Below are positions 23,916 through 34,995 of a DNA stretch of 64,000 nucleotides, piece by piece (position 1 is the stretch's first letter; each line of letters opens with the position of its first letter). The notes under the pieces are model-generated. The model saw only the letters and a program-made list of their open reading frames with translations. It ran no database searches and was not told where the DNA came from. Both the position numbers and the translations under genes were made by a program. Where the stretch lies: positions 992,001 through 1,056,000 of the forward strand of contig JABYQU010000005.1 in NCBI GenBank assembly GCA_022264855.1. Direction: 5' to 3'. This stretch comes from Lenzites betulinus. Taxonomy: Eukaryota; Basidiomycota; Agaricomycetes; Polyporales; Polyporaceae.

Positions 23916-25176
23916 CTACTTTTTCTTCTTACCCTTCGCACCCCCAGCGCCCTTGCCACCTTGACCCGCCGCGGAGCCCGGTGTCTCTACTACGCCCTGA
24001 GTTGCCCCACCTCCACCGCGTCGCCGCTTGTTCGTGAACGTCGAACGCTCGCTCTTCTTGAGCCACCGCTCCGGATCGGGGGGCGGAGTAACTCCCGGGA
24101 TGACACCCTTCGGTACACGCTTCATGCGCACCTTCTTCACGCGCTTCGTGGCATCCTCCGCTGGGCCAGAGGCGACCGCTGCAGAGGCAATTGCCGAGGT
24201 AAGCTGCTGCTGTGGGGCGGGGCGGTCTGTAAGGTGTTGGATGTCCCGGCAGGCAAGGAATCGAGCGCCTGGAGGAAGCCGGAGTTGATAAAATCGAGGT
24301 GCTTCTGCGCGGCCTCGAGGTTGGTGAGGATGTCGGACTGCTCCTCCGAGTCCTGCGTGCGGAGTGATGTCAGCGTGTGTTCCGCGACTAAGACTCAAGG
24401 ACTGTCAGTCGATGCTGGGAAGGCCACGCGTGGGTCATGATCCTCGCCTTTACTACGCCGGGACGTCACAATTGTAAACGTCCGGTATGCCAAGTGTGCA
24501 ATCGGGCCTTACACGTCGGTTCCGCGCGCACAAGAGTTCTCATCTAAGATCTAAGACTGTTACTCACAGGTTCGGCCGTGTCCAGCAGATGATTATACAG
24601 GTCCACCGCAGCTTGATATGATCCTTGACGGTACGCCTATGATACGTGAGGAGTGTGAGACAGGCGTAACAGATACCAACATACCAGCTGTGCCTCGAGA
24701 TGAACCAATCCCCTATCATCTTCCGGCTCACTCGTCTTGAGCGCATCTACTACGCCGGTCGCTTCATCCTCGCGATGGAGTCTGTACAGCGAATACGCCT
24801 TCTCGAATGCGTGCTTGTTCTCCTCGCCGGCGACAGAATCAATCAGCGCAAGCGCCGCGAGATATTGATCCGTCTGAAGCAGCAGGAAGAGCTTCGTCTG
24901 CAGCGCATCTGGGTCGCGGGGCTCGAGGCGGAGGACTGCAGGCCATCACATCTGGTTCATTACGCGTGCAGCGGCGTGTGCGGGCATGGATTACGCACTC
25001 TTGTCGCATGTCTTTACGGCGTTTGCGAAGTGTCCGCCCTCAATTTGGGCGCAGAGTGAGGTGAAGAGTCGCTTCAGCCGGTCCACCAGCGGGAGGGGCT
25101 GTTTGGGCGCGGCCTTCTGGCGCGATGCGGCTGCCTTGTGGCCTGACTGCTTTGCGGGAGGTCGGCGCTGAGACAT
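23916..25176 (-). CDS. SRP72: Signal recognition particle subunit SRP72, compact, with apparent frameshift
   Basis: SRP72 binds SRP RNA with SRP68 and supports co-translational targeting to the ER. Exons are 25176-24999, 24935-24685, 24636-24568 and 24352-23916. The N-terminal part is TPR-like: RLKRLFTSLCAQIEGGHF, KTCDKILRLEPRDPDALQTK, AYSLYRLHREDEA, LYNHLLDTAEP. The C-terminus has the SRP72 RNA-binding signature GVTPPPDPERWLKKSERSTF and a Gly/Lys-rich tail ending GKGAGGAKGKKKK. Within exon 4 the frame changes near 24205-24215, between LQTAPP and QQQLTSAIAS. Adding one C to the run would restore it and give about 311 aa. A 59-base GC-AG intron (24270-24212 region) would also restore it but has a poor donor. 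The protein is much shorter than the roughly 640-670 aa of yeast and human SRP72, so the middle TPR region seems absent. Confidence 0.75.
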
Positions 25177-25933
25177 ACTGGCAGGTCAACGACGTCTGAG
25201 TGCTGTGGTCGTGGTGGTCGATGTCGATGATGAGTGTACGACCTGCAGCTACAGGCGCCTCCGCCGAAAGGGATCGCGTGCCACGGTTCACTCTTCCCCA
25301 CCGCGCGCAGGCCCCGGGCTTTAGTTATGTGCACTATGCATCCAGTGCTTGCACAGTTGCATCGTCAGGTAGTAGGTTACGATGCGAGGACATACGATGC
25401 GGGAACACCGCAAGGAATGGCGCCAAACAGAGCGATATACCATGACGAGGCCCAGGGGATGAGTAACTTGGGTGACAAGCATATTCAACGTAGTACTATG
25501 CAGACTGCTATGGGGAAACATGCCCCATCGAAATTGATGAAAACTGTTGTTCACAAAGCACGATAGCATGACATCGATTGTGGTACCAGGCCCAAAGTCA
25601 GAATATGTGGCAAGGGAATGAAGTGCATGCCTCCAGGCAGCATGACCAGCGGGAGAATTGAAAGGAAAGGAATTAACGCAACTGGTCGCGGATGGGATAT
25701 GATAAATACGACGCTTCGTCTCGAATCCCAACGCGCTGCCCACGAAGGGGCGCCCTGGAGCGAGGAGAAGGAAGGAGGGAAGGCGAGGAGTATCCAGCAT
25801 CCGCGAGATATCAGGAGAATTAAGGTGAAGGATAAATACGCATAGAAAGCATGTGGTTCCGAGAGCGTGGGGCATGAAGGTGGGCGTGTCGGTCATATGC
25901 GGACGAACAAGAGGACGGCAGGGGGCAGGAGGA
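25177..25933. other. Intergenic region
   Basis: About 0.75 kb between SRP72 (start at 25176) and the end of the membrane protein gene. A 191-codon open frame on the minus strand (25321-25896) has no recognisable features and is probably chance. It likely holds the SRP72 promoter at the left end and a 3' UTR at the right. Confidence 0.4.
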
Positions 25934-26548
25934 TCAATGCTCGGTGCTGTCGCTGAAGACCGTCTCCTGGTGATAATACGACGGAGGCGGGTTGCCCTCT
26001 ACGTCGGGTTCCACATATCCGCGAGTGGTGAGCTCGCCGGCTCGCAGCTTCGTTTCCTTGGTGGGTCCCCGCGAGTAGACCGTCATGTCCCGAGTGAGAT
26101 CGAGCGACTGCGCTGGAGTGGCATTTGGGGTGAACTCCCATCCCCCGTCGGAACGTCGGAATGCGACGCGCATGTTTTGACCCGGTTGATGGACTGTGGC
26201 TCCGTCAGCGCGAAGGACGTGAGCGTAGAGCTCGCCTTAACACGCACCAAATTTCGGAACCTCAAGCTCGGGCGAGTCAACCCCAAAGGGAGTGACGCGT
26301 GCTGCGAGGTGGCTCGGGTCCACTGACACCATGTACGTCCGCCTGTGAGAAGAGATCTCCTCCTCCTTCTGCTCTTGCCGCTTCCGCTTGTACCGACGGC
26401 GCACAAAGTACACCGCAAGGCCGCCGAAGACCAACGCGCCGACGACTGCGAGAGAGATGCCTAGTGCAAGTGCGGTCGCGCTGCTGGACTGCGCGGGCGA
26501 GGGGGTCGCAGATGCTGAGCTCGTGGCGCTGCTCGCCGTAGTCGACAT
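25934..26548 (-). CDS. Single-pass membrane protein with Ser/Thr-rich ectodomain (186 aa)
   Basis: Two exons, 26548-26248 and 26193-25934, are joined by a 54-base intron (gtgcgt...cag, phase 1). The protein starts with about 25 Ser/Ala/Thr-rich residues, then one transmembrane helix (ALALGISLAVVGALVFGGLAVY), a strongly basic stop-transfer stretch (FVRRRYKRKRQEQKEEE), and a cytoplasmic tail of about 120 residues with Pro/Ser/Thr-rich segments (PPPSYYHQETVFSDSTEH at the end). With no cleavable signal it should insert N-out, C-in. Such proteins are common in Agaricomycetes and have no assigned function. The basic flank and PPPSYY-type tail suggest a trafficking or signalling adaptor, but that is inference. 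A 5' UTR intron (gtaagc at about 26643 to cag at about 26580) is plausible. Confidence 0.65.
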
Positions 26549-28505
26549 GGTGGGGAGAGATTGCAGATCGCCAGGCTGCACAGAATCTGGCGAATCGTCG
26601 CGTTGTAGACGTGTTTCTGTCGCTATACGTTGAACGAGGTGCTTACCACGCGTGAAAACAGGAGGTACGAAGATATCGAACAAAAAGGAGTGTGAGCGCA
26701 AAAGAAGGCTGGCGAGGGTACGCGGGGGAGCACAGACTGCTGTTCTTATAGTTCCTGTACCGGGGTACCTACTACCGATTGATGCGCTGTTCTTCACGAC
26801 GTGTGACGTTTGTGGAGGCGCAAGCTCATCAAAAGGACCAGATGGTCAAGGTCGAGATGGCAGAGAGCGTGCAACTCTGTGCAGATCACCAAACGGTGAT
26901 GAACGGCTGCAGAGGAGAGCGGGGTGAAAGCAGCGCCCAACCTGTAGGGCGGCTGTCCGGATCGCTTATTTATATTACGCATTTGATCTCGGAGTAAGCG
27001 AGCGCTCTCTCCCGGCGACGACATACAACTCTCCTGTCGATAGTATATTCTGCTCCTCGGAACTCCAAAGCTTCACGCTTGTATGCATGCTGGGGCGGCT
27101 GACAACAGGCCACTTTTCAGAATGGACGGCAGTTCATATCTGGCTCAGTTTTCTAAATAATAATGTACGTAAGTACTGTAAGGTCTTCGAAGATGTGCAC
27201 CTCAAGCTCCCAATCCTACATAGATGAACAGAAAGTGTCGTGTTGTGTTCGGCAGGGAGAGCCAGAAGATACTGACCATGAACCCAAATATTAAGCCAAT
27301 GTGTGCCGATCTCGTGCCCCTCATGCATCATGATCTACCATGACCCAAGGCTCGACGACCCAGGCTAGTGGAGAATTCGCTGTCTGCATGCCGGGTAACA
27401 TATCGGAATGGTACACCTTTGATGCGCCAATCTTACGCTGTGTTCCTACAGGGCCTTCAGCGCAGTCTACAGGGCGCCATTCCGTATAGGCATGCCTACG
27501 AAACGATCAATGGATGATTTATCCCGTTGACTAGCAGGCAAGAGGAGTACGCGACGTACTTAGATCCCCGTCGAGACGATTCAAGCAGCCACCCAGTTTG
27601 CCGACTGTTTTCTGGCCCCGAAAGTGAGGCAGTTCTATCAGTATGCGCCTATCATTTGCATACGTGCCACCGGAGGCTGACCATAGGTTCATAGATCGAA
27701 CAGTCGAGGCACTGAGTGCTACACCTCTCGCTCGAACTTCCCTTTAGAGCATCAGTGCTCTAGATCCAATTTTGTGCTCCGTTGTGAATGCGCTTCAAGG
27801 CGTTCTGTCACTATGACCCAGGCCTTGAAGCTTGACGCCTTAGGGGCAGATAATGAAAGGAAAAATCATTCCTACCACCTACTAGGTAAGGTTGAACTCT
27901 CGCCGGAAATAACTCTCCGGTGGCGAGGCGACATGGACTCCAAATGTATGTGGTCGTAAGACGGCTTTTTGGAACGTTCTGACGCTCGCATTGACAGGTT
28001 CCGAGATGCTCGCCTCCTGAGAGCGGACGGCTCATCCACTGTATGGAGACATCCTGAATCTTGAAAGCTGCTACACCCACGGTTGTCATCAATGGCGCCA
28101 GGTGTAGCCATTGCGCTTCAAAATTCGCCGCTGTGCGTTAAGAGACCGGTGTGACAGTACGCCTTCATGTTCGCAGTGCCGCTTACTCCAGCGTAGCAGG
28201 TACATCTTGTGATAAACAATTGTAGAGTGTGTGCTCATGCGACAACCGCTACTTACAGATGTTAGTTTTCTATCCGACCTGTTGGGATCGCCCTGACAGC
28301 TGGTCTTTGCACCCTGTATCTAAGAAGCTGAGGCATGCGCCGTAAGGTTTACCCCATGACCCCCCATACGAGACAGCTCCTGATCGCAGAACGGCGTTCT
28401 CGTTTTATAGGTTCAAGGAGCTGCCAAGTTCATCCTGGCCAGGTTTTCCCCTCCAGCCAGGATATCGCCCCTTCTCCAGGCTTTCTGCGCCTATTGTTCT
28501 CAGCA
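26549..28505. other. Large intergenic region (~2 kb)
   Basis: Divergent spacer between the membrane protein gene (-) and the hexose transporter (+), so it should contain both promoters. The sequence is AT-richer than the coding regions. No open frame with family features, no tRNA and no repeat was recognised. A ttttatag element at about 28403-28410, about 100 bases before the transporter ATG, is a weak TATA candidate. Confidence 0.45.
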
Positions 28506-30380
28506 ATGGCTACCTCACCAGCACCTTTGACTAGTGTCCTTGGACCGATGAAGAACAAGGCCGGGATATCTGGCATCGCCATGACCGCGTTCGCGGCTTT
28601 TGGAGGGATACTCTTTGGCTATGACACAGGGACTATCGCCGGTATCATCCAGATGAATGACTGGATCAAGACGTTTGGGAGGCCTGATAGCAGCTCCTCG
28701 ACCGGCTTCTCCGTCTCGACGTCCAGGGAGTCGCTTGTGGTCTCGATTCTGTCTGCGGGCACCTTCTTCGGTGAGTAGTAAACGCGCACTATATACACAC
28801 ACTCTGACCCTGACATACACTATGATATAGGTGCGCTCGCTGGTGCTCCCGCCGCTGACATCCTTGGACGACGAGTGAGCATCATGCTTACGTGCCTCGT
28901 GTTCTCTCTCGGAGTTGCTCTCCAAACCGGAGCCCCCAATTTCGCCGCATTCACCGTCGGTCGCGTCTTTGCCGGGATGGGGGTCGGCCTCGTCTCCACG
29001 CTCATCCCGATGTACCAGTCGGAATGTTCGCCCAGGTCGATCCGCGGCGCCCTGGTGTCGTGCTACCAGTGGGCGATATCAATCGGGATGCTCCTCGCTG
29101 CGGTCGTCAACAACGCGACGAAGGACCGAACGAATCACTCGGCGTGGCAGATCCCGATCTCCGTTCAGCTTGTGTGGGCTTTCGTGCTATTCTTCGGCAT
29201 GCTGTGGCTTCCAGAGGTCAGTGGCTATGTCTGCTTCGAATAGCCAGACACTCATCGCTATGTGCTACTTTGTTCAGACACCTCGTTGGCTGATCAAGAG
29301 AGATCGTCGAGAAGACGCTGCGAAGGCGATGTCACGCCTCCGGTCGCTTCCTATTGATGATCCAGTGGTACAGAACGAGCTTCGAGATATCGTCGCCGCA
29401 CTAGAAGAGGAACGGGAGATAAACCAGAGCTCGTACGCGGACTGTTTCCGCTTCACGCGCAACAAGATTGCTCTCCGCACCCTCACCGGCATCGCGCTGC
29501 AGGCGTGGCAGCAGCTCACCGGCATCAACTTCATTTCGTACTGTACGCTCTGTCTATCCGCTTTTATCTTCTTACCCATTGGCTAACCGCGCCGTCTTTC
29601 CAGACGGCGTCACGTTCTTCACCAGCGCCGGCATCCAGAACCCGTTCCTCATCTCCGTCATCACGAACGTCGTCGGCACCTCCATGACCGTCTTCGGGAT
29701 ATGGGCCGTGGACCGCTTCGGACGCCGCCCGATGCTGATATGGGGCGCCGCGGTGATGTGCGTGTGCGAGTTCCTCGTCGCCATCGTCGGCGTGACGATC
29801 CCGACGTCGAATCTCGGCGGCCAGCGCGCGCTCATCGCGCTCGTGTGCATATACGTCGGCGCGTTCGCGTCGACGTGGGGCCCCGTCGCGTGGGTCGTCA
29901 CGGGCGAGATATTCCCGCTGAACGTGCGCGCGAAGGGCATCTCGCTCTCCGCCGCCTCGAACTGGTGCGTCGCCCGAGACTCCGCCCTTGCATGCGTTCT
30001 TGATCTAACACATTGTTTATGCGTATAGGTTGTGGAACTGGGCGATCGCGTTCGCGACGCCGTACCTCGTTAACAAGGGCGCAGGCGACGCGGGCCTCGG
30101 TGTGAAGGTGTTCTTCATCTGGGGCTCGACGTGCGCAGGCTGCATCCTGTTCACGTATTTCTGCATTCCGGAGACCAAGGGTCTCTCGCTCGAGCAGATC
30201 GACCTTCTCTACCAGCATTCGACGCCCGTCACGAGCACGACCTATAGGAAGCAGATCATCGCTGAGGCGGAATCGGGGGTGGGCCGGGCGGAGAGGGGCG
30301 ATGCTGTGGGAGCGGTGGGGTTGGAAAAGGGAGGTGCGGACTGGGACGTTCAGGAGGTGGTGAAGGAAGACGTTGCGTAG
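28506..30380 (+). CDS. Hexose transporter, MFS sugar porter family (542 aa)
   Basis: Exons 28506-28770, 28831-29216, 29278-29542, 29604-29964 and 30029-30380 give 542 aa. This is a twelve-helix plasma-membrane monosaccharide/proton symporter of the fungal HXT/RGT2-SNF3 type. Family signatures appear in order: GGILFGYDTGTIAGI in TM1, ADILGRR after TM2, PMYQSECSPRSIRGALVSCY, the sugar-porter PRWLIKRDRREDA motif, QQLTGINFISYYG in TM7, VDRFGRRPMLIWG, WVVTGEIFPLNVRAKG, and PETKGLSLEQID after TM12. Both cytosolic ends are short, so a long-tailed glucose sensor is unlikely. The C-terminal tail of about 60 residues is acidic and ends EVVKEDVA. An upstream in-frame ATG at 28335 would add 57 residues of non-family sequence, so 28506 is preferred. 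Confidence 0.95.
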
Positions 30381-30820
30381 CCTGATACATTCTGTCTTTC
30401 CCGACATATTCTGCAATACCGTGGCTTGGATTCGCCGACCCTCGTATGCAGGTCGTATGGAAGTCACAGCTTCATCCTCAACCTAACGCCGGGCAAGAAG
30501 ACAGGGACTGTCAAACGAGCTCGCAAGAACCTCACGCCGAGATATGTTGTAAGGCCTCCTTGACGGGAAGGGTGGCTATATTCTCACTCTGGAGAAGTAT
30601 GAGTCGCTCTGTTCGATATGTTGAGCAATGCGACGTAAGACTCGAAATCTGGGTAGCGCGTAGAACGTCCAATATACAACGCATCCGACAGGGCAAGCAT
30701 TTTCCACGAGTACGTATACTCCACAAGAAAGCAGGCATGTACAGTACCACGGAGTCTCCAAGAGTCCGCAGTCCAAGGGTATCGAGGGCCGTTACACCTT
30801 ACCAGAGCGCCGCATACGGC
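30381..30820. other. Convergent intergenic region
   Basis: About 440 bases between the stops of the transporter (+) and the CFEM protein (-). It contains their 3' UTRs. Nothing else was recognised. Confidence 0.4.
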
Positions 30821-32040
30821 TCATGCGAGAGCCAATGCCACGAAAGAGAGCACAAGTCCGAGAAGACCCGTGACACCGGCGACGTGGATGGCACCCGCGC
30901 CATTCTGGCCCGTGGCCGTGCTACTCGCAGAAGTACCAGAGGTTGACGACGGTGCGGAAGTGCCCGATGGCGGGGCAGTCACGCTCGCGCTTGAGCTGTT
31001 GGAGGAAGCGGACGTGGAGGACGTAAAGGGGTCGGAGAACGTCGAAGACGCCGCGGTGGGGAAGGAAAGCGAGGTGCTCTTCGAAGCGAGCGCGCAGAAT
31101 TGCTGGGAGATGGACTCGGCGGAGGAGAGGTCACCCGGGCATTGTGTGGAGATACATGCGACGAGTGCAGATGCAAAGCGCGTGGTACTGCACGATTGTC
31201 AAGTCAGCAGTGCCCCGAGTTACACCCGAACAGACTGCAATTGGAATAGTTATAGCTACCGAGGTCTGAACTCCGTAGGGGCTCGAACTCAACTTTCGCA
31301 GAACTGACGATTAATGCCGTCGCAGAAAGCGTTGAATCAAAGTCAAACGCTCACATCATCCGCTATTCTGTAGCAGGTCATCGGACGGCTGCCATCGTTA
31401 TTTTGCGTGCCGGGGCGGCCATTGAACAGCCCATAGTACTTAGACACGGCTCTAATGAGGTCACCGTGACCCTCGAGTTCGCCGGCACTCTAGCAGCTCT
31501 CGTTGTGTGAAGCAGTTATGACCTTCGGCAAACACAGTCTGATATACTCTGTTTGCAGGCAGTTCAAAACGCGACCGCAATTCACTCAGCATAGAATCTG
31601 TCCTCTCTCGTCCACTTTCCGGGGTCGCAAATACAAAGGGAAGTTACTCACTTTGTGCAGTAGCAGTTTACATCGACAATACTGTCGCATCCGTCCTGAG
31701 ATATAGCGAGCCCGAGGCATTGGTTGGCTAAGCACCATACAGGTCAGTCGAACCGTTGAGTGAGTTCACATTGATGCTCACCACAACCCGAGAGTCCACT
31801 CAAACTCGGGAACTGTGCAGACGATGTAGCAGTGCCTGAACTCGTCGCGCTCGCCGCGCTTCCGCTACCCGACGCGGTGCCACTCGTCGCAGATGGTAGG
31901 GGACTGAGCGACAAGCTAAGACCGACAGACCCACTCGGCGAGACTACCGGCGGCGTGAGCGATGCCGCGGCGTTGACGAGGGGCGCCAGGAACAAGGCGA
32001 AAAGTGGCAGGAGGACCGCAGCAGGAACAAGCGCGAACAT
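30821..32040 (-). CDS. CFEM-domain secreted protein, probable GPI anchor (233 aa)
   Basis: Exons 32040-31782, 31727-31652 and 31187-30821 give 233 aa in frame. The signal peptide is MFALVPAAVLLPLFALFLAP, followed by a Ser/Pro/Thr-rich segment. The cysteine-rich core spans LSGCANQCLGLAISQDGC, NCYCTN, ALVACISTQC and QQFCALAS: eight cysteines with CFEM spacing, including the C-x-C pair. A second long Ser/Thr-rich region leads to a C-terminal hydrophobic tail (AGVTGLLGLVLSFVALALA) that fits GPI-anchor attachment. CFEM proteins sit at the fungal cell surface; known roles include haem/iron uptake and host or surface interactions. Intron 2 is 464 bases, far longer than its neighbours, and could hide an extra exon or a small RNA. 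Without an extra exon the junction already reproduces CFEM spacing. Confidence 0.85.
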
Positions 32041-32511
32041 GTCTGTGAAGTCAAACCGCCAATGGAGAAGGTGTAGGGGTATTGTGACAGTCCTGCGTAT
32101 CCAGCGTTGGAAGTTTGAAGCGCAAGGAGAGTAGAGACAACACAGTGGATGAACGCGAGATCGAGGACGAGAGCAGAATGCTCGTGCAGGGCGATGTGGG
32201 GTTTAGGGACACCGCGCACGTGCCCGTAGCGCCAAAAACATATACACTCAATATGAGTATGTTCATCAAAGCTTGCAGCTTCAAGCTTGAAGTTGGATGG
32301 CTCCAAGGGGTAAGATATGTTGTGCCACATATACAGCTACCTCAGTCTGAGTTGGTTCGTGCGAGGTTTCTTTCGTCGTGGGCTTGAAGCATGGATGGAA
32401 GTGTAAGAGGAACTACGTGAATTGATGAGGCACAAAGATTCATCTAATGATACCTATGTGATTCTAGGTCGATATCTCGAAAGGTTTCTCTATGTCGATG
32501 GGCAATTCTCT
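32041..32511. other. Intergenic region
   Basis: Upstream of the CFEM gene and downstream of the repeat protein gene, both on the minus strand. No gene was recognised. It should contain the CFEM promoter. Confidence 0.4.
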
Positions 32512-33686
32512 CTACTGCCTGACTGTCACGGTGGGGACCACCGTAGTGGTTACCGTGGTAGAGGTCGTGGTAGCCGTCCGCGTTGCCGGAACGGTCGCCG
32601 TGTCGGTGACATACTGGGTGCTTGTGACCGTGCTGGTCGTCACAGGGCTGGTGGTCGTACGGACCGTCGTCCTTGCAATCGTCGTGCTGGTGGTGGTGGT
32701 GGTTGTGGTGACCTTGGCCGTGCTCGTCACAGTCGCGGTGGAAATCGACGTCGACGTGCGCGTAGCGGTGGTGGGGACCGTTTGGGTGGTGGTAGTCGTG
32801 GACGTAACAGTGTTAACGGCCGCACGCTTGTTCATGGCAGGCACAGTAACAGTAGCAGTTACACTGCGCACGGTGGTGGTCGGGTGGACGGAGGTGATGG
32901 TATACGTCGTAGGGGTGCAACTGCTGGCAACAGCGCGGGCCTCTTGTTCTGCGAAACTGGTTAGTGGACTATTGCAAGCTCATCGTGTAGTGCTCACCAT
33001 GAGCTCTGTCGGCCATACAAACGGCAGCCATGGTTGCCGTATGGGTGGAGGTCGATGTAACCGTCTTGGTGCTAACGATCGTGGAGGTGAAGGTCTTGGG
33101 CGAGGCGCGCTTCCCCTTCGTGTTGACAGCAGGTACAGACACAGTGGCAGTGACAATCTTCCCTGTGTTTGTTGGTTGTACAACAGACGTGACAGTCGCC
33201 GTCACCGGCGCGCAGCTTGTGATGTGTGCAGCAGCTCGCCGGGCTACGTCTAAGATACCATAAGTACGAGAGCGTAGTACATATACATATATACTTCAGA
33301 CGCACCACCTGTCTTGGCAGCAGCACAGCTGTTTGCGAGAGTGGAAAAGCGCGTTGTAGTTGTAGAAACTGTCGTCGTAGTGAAGGATGTGGATGTAACA
33401 GTCTTGGGCGTGGCGCGCTTGCCCTTCGCATTCACGGCGGGGACGGTAACTGTGGAGGTAACAGTCTTGGCAGATGATGACGGGTGCGCGACGGAGGTAA
33501 CAGTCGTTGTGTATGGTATGCAAGTCGAACTTGACGAGGATACATCATGAGATGCTGCCCGTGCGTCAAGCGCTGCAAGCAATTAGAATGATGCGGGAAC
33601 GGTGGTATAGGCAACTTACCAGTCGCTTTCACGCCGGAGCATGCCGCAACAGCGGACAAAAAGGAGATGAGAGCGTAGGTATGCAT
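32512..33686 (-). CDS. Secreted Thr-rich protein with three exon-encoded repeats and Lys-Arg sites (340 aa)
   Basis: Exons 33686-33620, 33572-33306, 33249-32998 and 32948-32512 give 340 aa. The signal peptide MHTYALISFLSAVAACSG is followed by three related units, one each in exons 2, 3 and 4. Each unit has a Cys-Pro start (TCIPYTTTVTSV, SCAPVTATVTSV, SCTPTTYTITSV), a TVTVPAVN-like block, a basic site (AKGKRAT about 71-77, TKGKRAS about 155-161, MNKRAAV about 234-240) and then a Thr/Ser/Val tract. All three introns are phase 1, so the repeat unit equals the exon. Lys-Arg sites in a secreted repetitive protein are where Kex2-type proteases cut, which would release similar peptides. That role is inferred. 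The long Thr tract near the C-terminus is probably heavily O-glycosylated. Confidence 0.75.
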
Positions 33687-33740
33687 GGTTGTAGAGGATG
33701 AGTGGGTCGTGTTCTGCTCCTCATCAGGGTTTTCCGTGAC

Positions 33741-33751
33741 CTCTTATATAG
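33741..33751 (-). promoter_or_regulatory. TATA-like element of the repeat protein gene
   Basis: Reads ctatataagag on the minus strand, about 55-65 bases upstream of the ATG at 33686. Position and sequence fit a fungal TATA box with a short 5' UTR. Confidence 0.5.
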
Positions 33752-34917
33752 TTTTCTGGCTATCCATGTCTGCTCCTGAGGAACATGTATTACAGACGCT
33801 GCTAAACTCATAGTTAGTAGTGTCCAAGGCTTGTGATGCCTATGTTGGTAACGCGGAAGAGGAGAGAGCCAAATCCGCGAACCGTTTCAGCGGGGCCGGA
33901 AGTGGCGGTGTTGTGCACGTCCGAGTCCCAAAACGGTATCCACATCGTAGATCCGCTCTTCTTTCCATTGTCATCATCATCCGAGCCCTCTACGCTCCTC
34001 CTCTCTGGTCGGATACCGGATGTTCTAGATTCAGTTGTCCGAGATCGGATGTGCTACAGACGGCATTGCTGGCCCCTATGAAGTCTCCTCGTCTCAAACT
34101 TACGGAAGTCTATCACATGGAAATTCTCACGACTCGGATCATTCGAAGTTGGCGGGTCGATGGCCGCAGCTCCCTCCGAAGGTACTCAATACCTCATAAC
34201 GCCAAAGACTCAACACGAGCCATTGCAAAAATTTCATACTGTCAGCGTCTTGTAATTACCTATATTTAAACATAGCTGATGACTCAAATGTTCAGTTTCA
34301 GCCTCTTTTCAAAGACAGGTTGGTGCGGGGGTTCACGTACTCTGAGCCCCCAAACAACATACTCGAACATAGTTACGCGTGGCTCGCAAAGCTACCCCCA
34401 CAGATTTCACACATGGAGCACCCGAAATAAACGATAGCTCCGAGCCCAACGCATAGTTGCCGATACCCGTTGCACGCCGATGACTGGCCGGTGAAATCCG
34501 TGTGCAGCCAACGGATAATACATATCGGGCAGCGGGACACACGGACGAAATCGTGTGTAGAACATCAGCAAAACACAGCACGACACTCATTTCGTTGTTG
34601 GCTCTTCCGAGTATTCAAATTCCAGAAGACCAGTAGGACTCGCCGGAAAACCAAATTTAGTATGCCATGACGGACCAGCTCTGGACTACTACAATGCGGC
34701 ATACCTGTGGCGGTTTGATTCCGCTCGTAGTATCTGCGCACCTTCGCGGAATAACACTCCACGTGTGGATGTACCGTCGATCTGAGCGCCGTCTTCGTGT
34801 GTATCCGCGTGTCAGTGGTGCGGCTGGACTCATATCCACGCCCAAGTTCAGCTTACTCTGTGATCACTGACATACTACCCGGCTTTCCACAGTCGTCGGT
34901 GTGGAGCAAGGCTCTCG

Positions 34918-34925
34918 TATATAAG
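34918..34925 (+). promoter_or_regulatory. TATA box of the Thr-rich gene
   Basis: TATATAAG lies about 71-78 bases before the ATG at 34996, a typical distance for a strongly expressed fungal gene with a short leader. Confidence 0.55.
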
Positions 34926-34995
34926 ATCTCGCTTTTGTGATAGATGCATAACCATCCCACAATATCCCTCATCCTTCGCACAACTGCTCATCACA

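Larger units (their letters stand above)
33687..34995. other. Divergent intergenic region between two secreted Thr-rich genes
   Basis: 1.3 kb separates the starts of two divergently transcribed genes for secreted Thr-rich proteins. Each start is preceded by a TATA-like element (33741-33751 on the minus strand, 34918-34925 on the plus strand). Short open frames in between show no family features. The arrangement would allow shared upstream regulation; that is inference. Confidence 0.45.

Noticed and set aside
25321..25896. 191-codon minus-strand frame
   Set aside because: No signal peptide, domain or neighbours in phase. The composition looks random, and it sits where UTR/promoter is expected.
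31255..31320. Possible minus-strand tRNA, because the reverse complement contains a gagttcgagcc T-loop-like string
   Set aside because: The five bases on either side of the loop do not pair, and no acceptor stem or D-arm could be folded.
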